Positions 7,861 through 16,511 of a stretch of 64,000 nucleotides of DNA are shown here, one piece after another. Every line of letters begins with the position of its first letter. The stretch's first letter is position 1. The stretch is from DATKWD01 sp963704815. Its GTDB lineage: Bacteria; Actinomycetota; Acidimicrobiia; Acidimicrobiales; Salinilacustritrichaceae. The translations under genes and the position numbers were made by a program. A model generated the notes under the pieces. It made no database searches and was not told where the DNA came from. It saw only the letters and a program-made list of their open reading frames with translations. The stretch lies in NCBI GenBank assembly GCA_963704815.1, contig CAVPHU010000001.1, forward strand, positions 1-64,000, written 5' to 3'.

Positions 7861-9243
7861 TCACGACGAGCCGAACTGGAGGGGCACCGGCTGGGGTCGG
7901 AGGGCCGGCAGCTCACCGAACCCCGCCTCGACGTACGCCCACACGGCGCACGCACCCTCGGCGGCCCGGCAGTCGATCGGATCCGACGGAGCGCCCTCGT
8001 CGATCACGTCGCCGGTGCCCGGATCGGTCGACCGTACCGGTTCGAGCACGCTGGGTGCGGCGAGGGCGAGTGCGAAGCTCCCGGACTCGTCGACGACGAA
8101 GCGATGCGTCTCAGAACCGCTGCCGTTCACGACGAAGCACCGCCCATAGTCGCCCTCCCGAGCTTCGCCGCAGAGCGCAAGCGTGACCGACGTGCCGGTC
8201 TGGAATCCGCTGCCGCTCACCGTCAGCACGTCGCCCGGCTGCAGTTCGATGGCGGGCGACACCGACAGGGTCGGGAGCGGGCTGGTCGGCCCTGCGGGAT
8301 CGAACGTGACGGGGACCGACGGCGCGGCGCGCAGCGTGCCGGTTTCGCCGCGGAGCTGCACCGAGCACGCGTACTGCACGCAGTCGTAGTGGTCGTCGCC
8401 GGCGCTCCGGGAGAGCCCTGGAAGGTACCGGGCCACCTGCGCGGTGAGCTCGACGGAGCCGGTCTCGCCGGCCCGGACCTCTTCGGGCTGTGGAATCGCC
8501 TGGCAACCGACATCGCCTCCGCACTGCACCACGAACACGCGTGTGCCCGGCACGAAGCCGTTGCCGGTCAGGCGGACGTCCTGTCCGTTCGTCAGGCCGG
8601 TCAACGGTTCGGCGCTGAGCTCTGCTGCCGGAGGCAGCGGCCCCGAGCCGGCGAAGGTGAGCGCCACCCCGCCCGACCGGTCGTAGTTGGACAGGGCGCC
8701 GACGCCGACCAGGCAGCGCTCGGCGTACTCGGAGCAGTCGACGGCACCCTCGCTGGGAACGTCGATGGAGCGACGGACCGCGTAGTCGGTGGCGAACGAG
8801 CCGTCGGCGTCGGCGGTGACGTAGCCGACCGTGGAGATCTGACAACCATCGATGCCGCGGGTCTCTGCTGTGGCGGAGCACATCACGATGCCGAGTTCGT
8901 CGCCGGGGACATGCCCTTCGCCGGTGAGGGTGACGGCCTGACCATCGATCAGGTCGGTGCCGGGCTCGATCGAGACGGGAAGGCGTTGCGAGCCGCGTCC
9001 GTCGTTCGGCGCCAAGGGGCTGAGGTCGAGTTCGGTGACTTCGAACCGGGTGTCTCCGGTGCCGTCGCCGCCGGTGGTGACGGCAACCAATCCGAGCACG
9101 GTCACCACCGCTGCAGCCACGGCGACGACAGAGCCGATGGCGCGGGAGCGTCGGGGGTGGTCGCGGGGCCTCAGATGCACCTCGGCCGAGACCCTTTCCC
9201 TCAGTTCCTCGGCTGCTCGGTACGCCTTCTCGTCGATGTTCAT
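7861..9243 (-). CDS. Membrane-anchored protein with three neocarzinostatin-like repeats; candidate anti-sigma factor
   Basis: A 460-residue protein with a ~35-residue basic cytoplasmic N-terminus, one transmembrane segment (IGSVVAVAAAVVTVLGLVAV) and a large extracytoplasmic part. That part contains three related modules of the neocarzinostatin type, recognised by QAVTLTGEGHVPGDELGIVMC, QDVRLTGNGFVPGTRVFVVQC and DVLTVSGSGFQTGTSVTLALC; paired cysteines recur after each. Its start overlaps the stop of the ECF sigma factor (ATGA), the usual place for an anti-sigma factor. The short N-terminus has no zinc (HxxxCxxC) motif, so sigma binding is an inference from gene order. Confidence 0.7.
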   Translation of the reverse strand: MNIDEKAYRAAEELRERVSAEVHLRPRDHPRRSRAIGSVVAVAAAVVTVLGLVAVTTGGDGTGDTRFEVTELDLSPLAPNDGRGSQRLPVSIEPGTDLIDGQAVTLTGEGHVPGDELGIVMCSATAETRGIDGCQISTVGYVTADADGSFATDYAVRRSIDVPSEGAVDCSEYAERCLVGVGALSNYDRSGGVALTFAGSGPLPPAAELSAEPLTGLTNGQDVRLTGNGFVPGTRVFVVQCGGDVGCQAIPQPEEVRAGETGSVELTAQVARYLPGLSRSAGDDHYDCVQYACSVQLRGETGTLRAAPSVPVTFDPAGPTSPLPTLSVSPAIELQPGDVLTVSGSGFQTGTSVTLALCGEAREGDYGRCFVVNGSGSETHRFVVDESGSFALALAAPSVLEPVRSTDPGTGDVIDEGAPSDPIDCRAAEGACAVWAYVEAGFGELPALRPQPVPLQFGSS

Positions 9244-9788
9244 GTCGGGTCCTCGCTGAGGTGGGCGGCCAGCGCGCTACGTGCTCTGTGCAGATGGGCC
9301 TTGGCGGTGCCCTCGGCGCAGTCCATGGCGGTTGCCATGTCGGCGATCGAGAGGTCGTGGAGGTAGTGGAGGGTGACGGCTTCAGCCTGCCGGCCGGGAA
9401 GGGTTCGAACCATCCTCCAGAACTCCCCGGTGTCGGGCGTGAAGTCGAGCGTGGCCGGTCGTCGCCGACCCATCAGGCGGCCCAGGGCGCGTCGCTCGGC
9501 CGCGCCTCTCCGCCCGCGAGACCGCAACAGGTTGATGGCAACACGCCGCGTCCATGCACCGGGCTTGTCGAGCAGGTGGACACGCTCCCAGTTCTCGTGG
9601 GCGCGGCTCAGTGCCTCCTGCGCGATGTCCTCGGCCGCTTGCAGGTCACCGGAGAGTGCGACGCCGAGGGAGACCAGTTCGACGAATTCCACGGCGAAGA
9701 AGGTCTCGAAGTCGAGGTCGTCGGTGCTCGGACCGGCCGACGCGAGGCTCGCGAGCTCGATCGGATCGTCGGGAGTCACCACGGTCAT
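9240..9788 (-). CDS. ECF RNA polymerase sigma factor (SigE-like actinobacterial group)
   Basis: A 182-residue sigma-70 family protein. Region 2 spans about residues 25-90 (AEDIAQEALSRAHENWERVH, KPGAWTRRVAINLLRS) and region 4 about 120-175 (LPGRQAEAVTLHYLHDLSIADMA, CAEGTAKAHLHRAR). Spacing and length fit the small ECF factors of actinobacteria. It is co-translated with the downstream repeat-containing membrane protein, suggesting control by an envelope signal. A divergent YceH gene starts 100 bases away, so the shared intergenic region (9789-9888) should hold both promoters; I do not recognise a -35/-10 pair there. Confidence 0.9.
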   Translation of the reverse strand: MTVVTPDDPIELASLASAGPSTDDLDFETFFAVEFVELVSLGVALSGDLQAAEDIAQEALSRAHENWERVHLLDKPGAWTRRVAINLLRSRGRRGAAERRALGRLMGRRRPATLDFTPDTGEFWRMVRTLPGRQAEAVTLHYLHDLSIADMATAMDCAEGTAKAHLHRARSALAAHLSEDPT

Positions 9789-9888
9789 CTGATCCTCACA
9801 CGCTCGAGACGGCCCCAGGGTTTACCCACCCGCCGGGGTTCTCCACCCGGAGCCGTTGTTCGAACCCGATCCGCATAGGTTCTCCCCG

Positions 9889-10587
9889 GTGGAACCCCTG
9901 ACCGTTGCCGAGTGTCGGGTGCTGGGCTGTCTCATCGAGAAGCAGGCCACCCTCCCCGACACCTACCCGATGACGCTCAACGCCTTGCGGGGGGCATGCA
10001 ACCAGAAGTCGAGTCGCGAACCGGTCGTCGCCTTCACCGAGTCCGACGTGGTCGAAGCGGTCGACGGGCTCCGGGACAAGCGACTCTCCCGGCTCGTTCA
10101 CCAGCCCGGTGGGCGCTCGGCCAAGCACCGGCAACGGGCCGACGAGGAGCTCGGACTCGACGAGCCATCGCTCGCCGTGCTGTCGATCCTGCTCCTGCGG
10201 GGTCCCCAGACCGTGCGTGAGCTTCGCACCCGCTCCGAGCGCCAGTTCTCGTTCGGTTCGGTCGACGAGGTCGGCCACGTGCTCGAGCGTCTCTCGTCCC
10301 GCGATGAGCCTCTGGTGCAGGTCTTGCCCCGTCACGCCGGTCAGAAGGATCGGCGGTGGGTCCACCTGCTCGCGGCCGACCTCGAGCTGCCTGAACCGCA
10401 GCCGGACGCGCACCCGCGCGCTGCCCGGCCCGCCACTGACGACCTCGCCGACCGCGTCGCACGGCTCGAAGCGCTCGTCGGGTCACTCTGCGAGCAGCTC
10501 GGGATCGACCCCGATCTGCTCGACCCCGATCTGCTCGACCCCGATCTGCTCGACCCCGATCTGCCCGGCGACGGCGACGCCGGATAG
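9889..10587 (+). CDS. YceH family protein (UPF0502/DUF480)
   Basis: A 232-residue protein with the family's N-terminal hallmark (LTVAECRVLGCLIEKQATLPDTYP; also ALRGACNQKSSREPV) and two winged-helix-like halves (VVEAVDGLRDKRLSRLV; QTVRELRTRSERQFSF). I prefer the GTG at 9889, which begins exactly where the family begins; a TTG at 9856 would add eleven residues. The C-terminus departs from the family: a coiled segment (RVARLEALVGSLCEQLGI) runs into a five-residue tandem repeat (DPDLL). Biochemical role unknown in any organism. Confidence 0.88.
   Translation: MEPLTVAECRVLGCLIEKQATLPDTYPMTLNALRGACNQKSSREPVVAFTESDVVEAVDGLRDKRLSRLVHQPGGRSAKHRQRADEELGLDEPSLAVLSILLLRGPQTVRELRTRSERQFSFGSVDEVGHVLERLSSRDEPLVQVLPRHAGQKDRRWVHLLAADLELPEPQPDAHPRAARPATDDLADRVARLEALVGSLCEQLGIDPDLLDPDLLDPDLLDPDLPGDGDAG
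10507..10566. repeat. Four tandem copies of a 15-bp unit inside the YceH gene
   Basis: The unit GACCCCGATCTGCTC occurs four times in a row (10507, 10522, 10537 and 10552); the last copy differs by one base. It adds the peptide DPDLL repeatedly to the acidic C-terminal tail. Since the unit is a multiple of three, copy-number change leaves the frame open. Confidence 0.95.
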
Positions 10588-10622
10588 CTTTCGCACGACC
10601 GCTGCACGAACCGGAGAGACCC

Positions 10623-11858
10623 ATGATCGAGTGGACCGAAGAACAGGAAATGGTGCGCGTCGCCGTGCGCGACTTCGTCGAGAAGGAGATCGCCCCGAGG
10701 CGCGAGGAGTTCGAGCACGGCGACACCCCGCCGTATGACGTTCTCCGCAAGTTGTTCGCCACGTTCGGCATGGATTCCATGGCCCGCGAGGGCTTCAAGC
10801 GTCAGATCGAGTTCGAGCGGCAGGTCGCCGAGGCGCTCGAGAAGGGCCAGGAGCCCCCGACGAAGCCCCAACGCGAGGGCAGCGACGAGTCGCTGACGTT
10901 GCTGCCGATCATCGAGATCTGTCGCTACTCGCCGGGCATGGTCACGGCCATGGGCGTGTCGATGGGGCTGACCGCCGCCGCCATCCGGTCGAAGGGGACC
11001 ATCGCCCAGAAGGAACGTTGGGTGCCTGAACTGCTCACCATGGAGAAGATCGGTGCCTGGGCCATCACCGAGCCGGGCTCGGGCTCCGACGCGTTCGGTT
11101 CGATGAAGTCGACGGCGCGGCGCGACGGCGACGAGTACGTGCTCAACGGCTCGAAGACGTTCATCACCAACGGCCCGTACGCCGACACGATCGTGTTCAT
11201 CTGCAAGCTCGACGAGGGCAACCCGCCCGCGGAGCGCAAGATCCTCTACTTCGTGCTCGACTCGGGCATGCCCGGCCTCGTGCAGAGCAAGCCCCTGCGC
11301 AAGATGGGCATGCACTCCTCGCCGACGGGCGAACTGTTCCTCGACGACGTGCGCGTGGGCAAGGACCGGCTCATCGGCGAGACCGAGGATCAGTCCGCAG
11401 GCGGTCGCGACGGCGCGAAGGCGACGTTCAACATGGAGCGTTCCGGCGTCGCCGCCATGGCCCTCGGCATCATCGAGCAGTGCCTCGAGCTCTCGGTTCA
11501 GTACGCCAAGGACCGGGTGCAGTTCGGCAAGCCCATCGGCGAGTTCCAGCTCATCCAGGACAAGCTCGCCCGCATGGAGGTGGCCCGGCTCAACGTGCAG
11601 AACCTGGTGTTCCGCACCGTCGAGATGGGCAAGGCCGGCAAGGCGCTGAGCCTCGCCGAGGCCTCGGCCATGAAGCTCTACTCGGCCCGGGCGGCCATGG
11701 AGGTCGCCCTCGAGGCGGTCCAGTTGCACGGCGGCAACGGCTACATGGCCGAGTTCCACGTCGAACAGCTCGCCCGCGACGCCAAGGTCCTCCAGATCTA
11801 CGCCGGGACCGACGAGATCCAGATCACCCACATCGCCAAGGACCTGCTCCGCGCCTGA
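10623..11858 (+). CDS. Acyl-CoA dehydrogenase
   Basis: A 411-residue FAD enzyme of the acyl-CoA dehydrogenase family, which introduces the alpha,beta double bond into acyl-CoAs and passes electrons to ETF. It shows the family N-terminus (WTEEQEMVRVAVRDFVEKEI), the substrate/FAD signature (GAWAITEPGSGSDA, about 140-153), the second signature near residues 360-395 (QLHGGNGYMAEFHVEQLARDAK), and the C-terminal IYAGTDEIQ. GGAGAG lies eight bases before the ATG. Residues 78-95 form a charged loop (KGQEPPTKPQREGSDES), somewhat longer than usual. Substrate chain length cannot be told. No beta-oxidation partners are adjacent. Confidence 0.93.
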   Translation: MIEWTEEQEMVRVAVRDFVEKEIAPRREEFEHGDTPPYDVLRKLFATFGMDSMAREGFKRQIEFERQVAEALEKGQEPPTKPQREGSDESLTLLPIIEICRYSPGMVTAMGVSMGLTAAAIRSKGTIAQKERWVPELLTMEKIGAWAITEPGSGSDAFGSMKSTARRDGDEYVLNGSKTFITNGPYADTIVFICKLDEGNPPAERKILYFVLDSGMPGLVQSKPLRKMGMHSSPTGELFLDDVRVGKDRLIGETEDQSAGGRDGAKATFNMERSGVAAMALGIIEQCLELSVQYAKDRVQFGKPIGEFQLIQDKLARMEVARLNVQNLVFRTVEMGKAGKALSLAEASAMKLYSARAAMEVALEAVQLHGGNGYMAEFHVEQLARDAKVLQIYAGTDEIQITHIAKDLLRA

Positions 11859-11919
11859 CCGCAGCGACGAGGTGATCACCGGCGGGCCCGGATAGGCTCG
11901 ACGATGCGCGGCCGAGACA

Positions 11920-12021
11920 GCGTCGGACGCGTGGGGAGCTCGCACCGAGCGGGCTGAGAGGGTGGCAGAACGTGCCACCGACCCGAAGAACCTGATCTGG
12001 GTAATGCCAGCGGAGGGATTC
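11920..12021 (+). promoter_or_regulatory. TPP riboswitch (THI element)
   Basis: The hallmark conserved segments are in order: GTGGGGAGC (11931-11939), GGGCTGAGAGG, a short variable stem (GGTGGCAGAACGTGCCACC), ACCCGAAGAACCTGATCTGGGTAATGCCAGCG and AGGGA. The 3' end of the element supplies GGAGG (12012-12016), five bases before the GTG start of the pyrophosphokinase. Ligand binding that closes the terminal stem would hide this ribosome site, so translational repression by TPP is the likely mode. Outer boundaries are approximate. Confidence 0.95.
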
Positions 12022-12717
12022 GTGGACCTGCGTCCGCCCGACATCGTGGTCATCGCCGGAGGCGACGTCGTCGACCCGTCGGTCGTGGCCGACGTCGACC
12101 CCGCCGCGTGCGTACTGATCGCCGCCGACTCCGGGCTCGACGTGGCGACGGCGATCGGCTGGGCCGACGACGTCGACGTGGTCGTCGGGGACTTCGACTC
12201 GGTCAGCCGCCAGGCGCTCGACCGAGCCGCCGCCCGCGGCGCCGACGTGCGCGCCCACGATGCCGACAAGGACTGGACCGACCTCGAGCTCGCCCTCTCG
12301 GTGGCCACCGAACACTCCACTGCCGACCGACCGCAGGTCCTGGTCGTCGGGGTCACCGGCGGTCGACGCGATCACGAGTTCGCCAACCTGCTGCTGCTGG
12401 CGGCGCCGGCATTCGCGCGGCTCGACATCACCTGGCGCAGCGACGGCGGAGCGGGGTGGGTCGCCCGCGGCCGGCTGGCGATCCCGGTGATCCCCCAGGC
12501 CACGGTCAGTGTGCTTCCCGTCCACGGGCCGGCGACGGTGACCCTCGACGGCTTCAACTGGCCGCTCGACGAGCGTGTCATCGAACCCGGATCGACCCTG
12601 GGCGTGAGCAACCTCGCCGTGGTCGATCAGCCGGTCGTCACCGTTCACGACGGTGTCGTCCTGGTGTTCGCTCCGCCGGCTCGATCGCCGCACTCCACCC
12701 TCCCCGTCAGACCATGA
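12022..12717 (+). CDS. thiN: Thiamine pyrophosphokinase
   Basis: A 231-residue enzyme converting thiamine and ATP to thiamine pyrophosphate. Recognisable segments are VVIAGGD, LIAADSGLDVA, the catalytic VVGDFDSV, KDWTDLELAL and GVTGGRRDHEFANLLLL; the C-terminal beta domain ends with an SNL-like strand (LGVSNLAVVDQPVVT). The start is the GTG at 12022 just after the riboswitch's GGAGG; the in-frame ATG at 12004 lies within the riboswitch core and is not credible. It is the first gene of a thiN-thiB-thiP-thiQ operon, coupling uptake with activation. Confidence 0.93.
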   Translation: MDLRPPDIVVIAGGDVVDPSVVADVDPAACVLIAADSGLDVATAIGWADDVDVVVGDFDSVSRQALDRAAARGADVRAHDADKDWTDLELALSVATEHSTADRPQVLVVGVTGGRRDHEFANLLLLAAPAFARLDITWRSDGGAGWVARGRLAIPVIPQATVSVLPVHGPATVTLDGFNWPLDERVIEPGSTLGVSNLAVVDQPVVTVHDGVVLVFAPPARSPHSTLPVRP

Positions 12718-12727
12718 GGAGTCACCC

Positions 12728-13780
12728 ATGATTCGTCGACCGATGCTCACCGTCGCGCTCGCCGCCGCCCTGGTCGGCGCTGCGTGCGCCGGCGAAGACC
12801 CCGACGACGGCGCGCAGGCCGACCCGGTGACACTCACCCTCGTGACCCACGACAGCTTCGTGGTGAGCGACGACGTGCTCGCCGAGTTCTCCGAGCAGAG
12901 CGGCATCGACGTCGCCATCCTGCAGGGAGGTGACGCAGGCTCGGCCCTCAACCAGGCGATCCTCACCAAGGACAACCCCGAGGGTGATGTCTTCTTCGGG
13001 GTCGACAACACCTTCCTGTCGAGGGCGCTCGAGAACGACCTGTTCGTGGCGCACGAGGCGGCCGGCCTCGATGCGGTCGACCCGTCGCTCGTGCTCGACG
13101 ACGCGAACCGCGTGACACCGATCGACACCGGCGACGTGTGCCTGAACTACGACGTGGCGGCGCTCGCCGCGATGGACGTCGAGCCTCCGACCGACCTCGC
13201 CGACCTCATCTCGCCCGAATACGCGGGCCTGACGGTCGTGCCGAATCCGGCCTCGTCGTCTCCTGGACTCGCCTTCCTCCTCGCCACCGTCGATCGCTTC
13301 GGCGAGGACGGGTGGGAGGCGTACTGGTCCGCTCTCCGCGACAACGACGTCGAGGTCGTGTCCGGCTGGGAAGACGCCTACTACGGCTCCTACACGGTGA
13401 GCGGCGGCGACCGCCCGATCGTCGTGAGCTACGCCTCGAGTCCGCCCGCCGAGGTGGTGTTCGCCGAGACGCCGATCGACGAACCGCTCTCCGCCGTGGT
13501 GGTCGAGAGCTGCTTCCGGCAGATCGAGTTCGCGGGCATCCTCGCCGGCACCGAGCACCCCGACGAGGCTGCGCAGCTCGTCGACTTCTTCCTCTCCGAC
13601 TCGTTCCAGGCCGACCTGCCCCTGAACATGTACGTCTTCCCGGTGACCGACGTCGCCCTTCCCCAAGTGTTCGTCGACCATGCTCGCGTCGCCACCGACC
13701 CGCTGATGGTCGACCCGGCCACGATCGCCGAGAACCGCGAGGAGTGGTTGGCCACGTGGACCGACGTGGTCCTGCGCTGA
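12728..13780 (+). CDS. thiB: Thiamine ABC transporter substrate-binding lipoprotein
   Basis: A 350-residue periplasmic-type binding protein with a signal peptide ending in a lipobox (LVGAACAG, Cys20). Family features are VTLTLVTHDSF, GDVFFGVDNTFLSRAL, VCLNYDV and VVSYASSPPAEV. It presents thiamine or its phosphates to the ThiP/ThiQ permease. It begins ten bases after the pyrophosphokinase stop with GGAG upstream, and its 3' end overlaps the ThiP start by 25 bases. Confidence 0.92.
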   Translation: MIRRPMLTVALAAALVGAACAGEDPDDGAQADPVTLTLVTHDSFVVSDDVLAEFSEQSGIDVAILQGGDAGSALNQAILTKDNPEGDVFFGVDNTFLSRALENDLFVAHEAAGLDAVDPSLVLDDANRVTPIDTGDVCLNYDVAALAAMDVEPPTDLADLISPEYAGLTVVPNPASSSPGLAFLLATVDRFGEDGWEAYWSALRDNDVEVVSGWEDAYYGSYTVSGGDRPIVVSYASSPPAEVVFAETPIDEPLSAVVVESCFRQIEFAGILAGTEHPDEAAQLVDFFLSDSFQADLPLNMYVFPVTDVALPQVFVDHARVATDPLMVDPATIAENREEWLATWTDVVLR

Positions 13781-15458
13781 GCGCGATCCAGCGCCGGCCC
13801 TTCGCCGGACCGGTTGCCATCGGCGCGCTGCTCGTCGCTCCGGTGGCGTTCCTGGCGGTGTTCTTCGCCGCGCCGGTCGTCGCCATCGTCGGTCGGGGGC
13901 TGACGACCGGTGGGCGCGTGGACCTCGGCGCAGTGGGTGAAGTCGTCACCGATTCCGGACTCCGCGGCGTGGCCTGGTTCACGCTGTGGCAGGCCGTGGC
14001 GTCGACGGGGCTGACGGTCGTGGCGGCGATGCCCATGGCCTACGTGCTGGCGAGGCTGCGATTCCCGGGCAAGTCCGCCGTCCGGGCGCTCATCGTCGTC
14101 CCGTTCGTGCTCCCGACGATCGTCGTCGGGACCGCCTTCCTCGGGTTCCTCGGACCTGACGGCCCGCTGGCCGTCCTGGCTCGGACGGTGGGGTTCGACG
14201 ACCTCGATCTCCGCCGCACGATTCCGGCGGTGCTCATCGCACACGTGTTCTTCAACTACGCCGTCATCGCCCGCACCGTCGGTGGTGCCTGGTCTCGCCT
14301 CGATCCGGCCATGACCGAAGCCGCCCGTACGTTGGGAGCGTCGCCCTGGCGCGCGTTCCGCACCGTCACGTTCCCGGCACTGCGGCCGACCATCGTCGGC
14401 GCGTCGCTCATCGTGTTCCTGTTCACCTTCACGTCGTTCGGTGTGGTCAAGGTGCTCGGGGGCCCGCAGATCGCCACCATCGAGGTCGAGATCCATCGAC
14501 TGACGACCGATCTGCTCGACCTGCGGGGTGCCGCCGCCCTGGCCCTGCTCCAGATGGCCACCGTGGTCGCACTCCTGGTGCTGTCGTCGCGGACGGCCCG
14601 GGCTCGCGGTGGTTTCTTCGCGACCACGGGGCGCGATCGCGATCACCGGCCGCGCGGGACCGAGCGGTGGGTCCTCGGAGCGACCCTGGCCACTGCGGCC
14701 GTGTTCCTGGCGCTGCCCATCGCGTCCCTCGTCGAACAGAGCGTGGCGACCGAGGACGGCTACGGCTTGCGCTTCTATCGGAGCCTGTCGACGACGGGCC
14801 GGGGAACCACCGGTTTCGTGCCGCCCACCGAAGCCATCGGCAACTCGCTGCGCTTCGGCCTGTTCGCCGCCGCCATCGCCCTGGCCATCGGACTGCTGGT
14901 GTCGCTCGCCATCGTGCGGATGGGTGCCCGCAGCGGACGAATGACCGACACGGCCTTCACCCTTCCCCTGGGAACGAGCGCCGTGACCGTCGGCTTCGGC
15001 TTCCTGATCGCTCTCGACCAGCCGCCACTCGACCTCCGCACCTCTCCGTTGCTCATTCCCGCTGCGCAGGCGCTGATCGCGATCCCGTTCGTGATCCGGA
15101 CGCTGTTGCCCGCCCTCCGATCGATCGACCCGCGGCTGCGAGATGCCGCGGCGTCGCTCGGGGCCTCGCCCCGACGGACGACGTGGGAGATCGACGTTCG
15201 TCTGATGCTGGCCCCTCTTTGGTCGCGGCCGGGTTCGCGCTCGCCATCTCGATCGGGGAGTTCGGGGCGACCGTCTTCATCGCCCGGGCCGACGCGCCCA
15301 CGGTTCCGGTCGCGATCTTCCGATCGTTGTCGCGGCCGGGTTCGCTGAACCTCGGCCAGGCGATGGCGATGAGCACGATCCTCATGGCGCTCACCGCGGG
15401 GATCATGCTGCTGGTCGACCGTCTCCGTGCTGCCGACGCGGTGGGGTCGCTCGCGTGA
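13756..15458 (+). CDS. thiP: Thiamine ABC transporter permease (one frameshift)
   Basis: A two-half permease with about twelve membrane segments and two copies of the EAA cytoplasmic loop (EAARTLGASPWRAF near residue 190; DAAASLGASPRRTTWEID near 465). The GTG at 13756 starts inside the end of thiB. The frame breaks at about 15215: upstream ends with RLMLAP and the continuation SLVAAGFALAISIGEFG is in another frame, joining at a C-run (GGCCCCTC). The length is one base short of a multiple of three, so a lost C is the simplest explanation. The end overlaps thiQ (GTGA). Confidence 0.88.
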
Positions 15459-16474
15459 TCGAGATCAGGGGTGTGACCAAGTCGTTCGGTGAGGGCCCCG
15501 TGGTCCATGACCTGGACCTGACGGTCGCGACCGGCGAAACCGTGGCCCTGCTCGGCCCGTCCGGGGTCGGGAAGTCGACGTTGCTCCGCATGATCGCCGG
15601 CCTCGAGGTCCCCGATCGGGGCGTGGTGGCCGTCGACGGTATCGACCTGGAAGGCACCGCGACCCACGACCGGGGGATCGGCTACATGTTCCAGGACCTC
15701 GCGCTGTTCCCCCACCTCGACGTCGCGTCCAACATCGAGTTCGGTTTGCGGATGCAGCGAGTCGATCGAGCGCAACGCAAGGTCAGGGTGCAGGAGTTGC
15801 TCGAACTGGTCGGTCTGGCCGGCGCCGGGGGGCGCGACCCCGCATCGCTGTCCGGTGGCGAGCGCCAACGGGTGGCCCTGGCGCGTGCCCTGGCGCCGCA
15901 GCCGTCGGCCCTGTTGCTCGACGAACCGTTCGGTGCACTGGATCGCACGCTCCGCGACCGCCTCCTGGCCGAGCTGCGGAGCATCTTCGACGAGTTGCAC
16001 CTCACCGTGGTGGCCGTGACCCACGACCCGACCGAAGCCGCCGCGCTGGCGACCCGCATCGCCGTGATGCTCGACGGTGAGATCGTGCAGGTCGGTCCGC
16101 CGGCCGACCTCCTCGCCGCACCGGGGAACCGGCGGGTCGCAGCGACGCTCGGGCTCCGCAACGTGCTCGAGGGTCCGCTCGACGCGGGCTGGGTCGATGC
16201 AGGGGGATGGGGGCGATTTCGGACCTCGCTGACGGCCGATGACGCAGGCCTCCTGGTGCCCCGCGGCGCCATCCGCCCGGCCCGCGAGCACACCGCTGAA
16301 GCGCAGGCGGTCGAGGTCGTCGTCACCGAGGTCGTCCTGCGTGACGGCCAGCCGATCGCCGTCATCGAGCCGGTGGAAGGTGGTGGACCGCTCGAAGCCG
16401 ATCTCCCCGGCTGCGGCCTCGGCGAGCGATGTCGCGTCGTGGTCGAACCGGAGCTGGTCCGCGCTATGGATTGA
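15455..16474 (+). CDS. thiQ: Thiamine ABC transporter ATP-binding protein
   Basis: A 339-residue ABC ATPase with Walker A GPSGVGKST (about 37-45), Q-loop YMFQDLALFPHL, signature LSGGERQRVALARAL, Walker B ALLLDEPFGALD and H-loop AVTHDPTEAA. A C-terminal regulatory extension of about 110 residues (from ~230) resembles TOBE-like domains of importers of the iron/thiamine type and is longer than in E. coli ThiQ. Translation is coupled to thiP. Substrate assignment rests on the operon and riboswitch. Confidence 0.92.
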   Translation: MIEIRGVTKSFGEGPVVHDLDLTVATGETVALLGPSGVGKSTLLRMIAGLEVPDRGVVAVDGIDLEGTATHDRGIGYMFQDLALFPHLDVASNIEFGLRMQRVDRAQRKVRVQELLELVGLAGAGGRDPASLSGGERQRVALARALAPQPSALLLDEPFGALDRTLRDRLLAELRSIFDELHLTVVAVTHDPTEAAALATRIAVMLDGEIVQVGPPADLLAAPGNRRVAATLGLRNVLEGPLDAGWVDAGGWGRFRTSLTADDAGLLVPRGAIRPAREHTAEAQAVEVVVTEVVLRDGQPIAVIEPVEGGGPLEADLPGCGLGERCRVVVEPELVRAMD

Positions 16475-16511
16475 GTGGGGTGGATCGTAGGATGCTCCGT
16501 CGATTCCTGTG

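Noticed and set aside
10341..12356. 671-codon open frame on the minus strand opposite the acyl-CoA dehydrogenase and pyrophosphokinase
   Set aside because: It runs through the riboswitch and two clear genes, and has the His/Arg/Asp-biased composition of an antisense shadow in GC-rich DNA.
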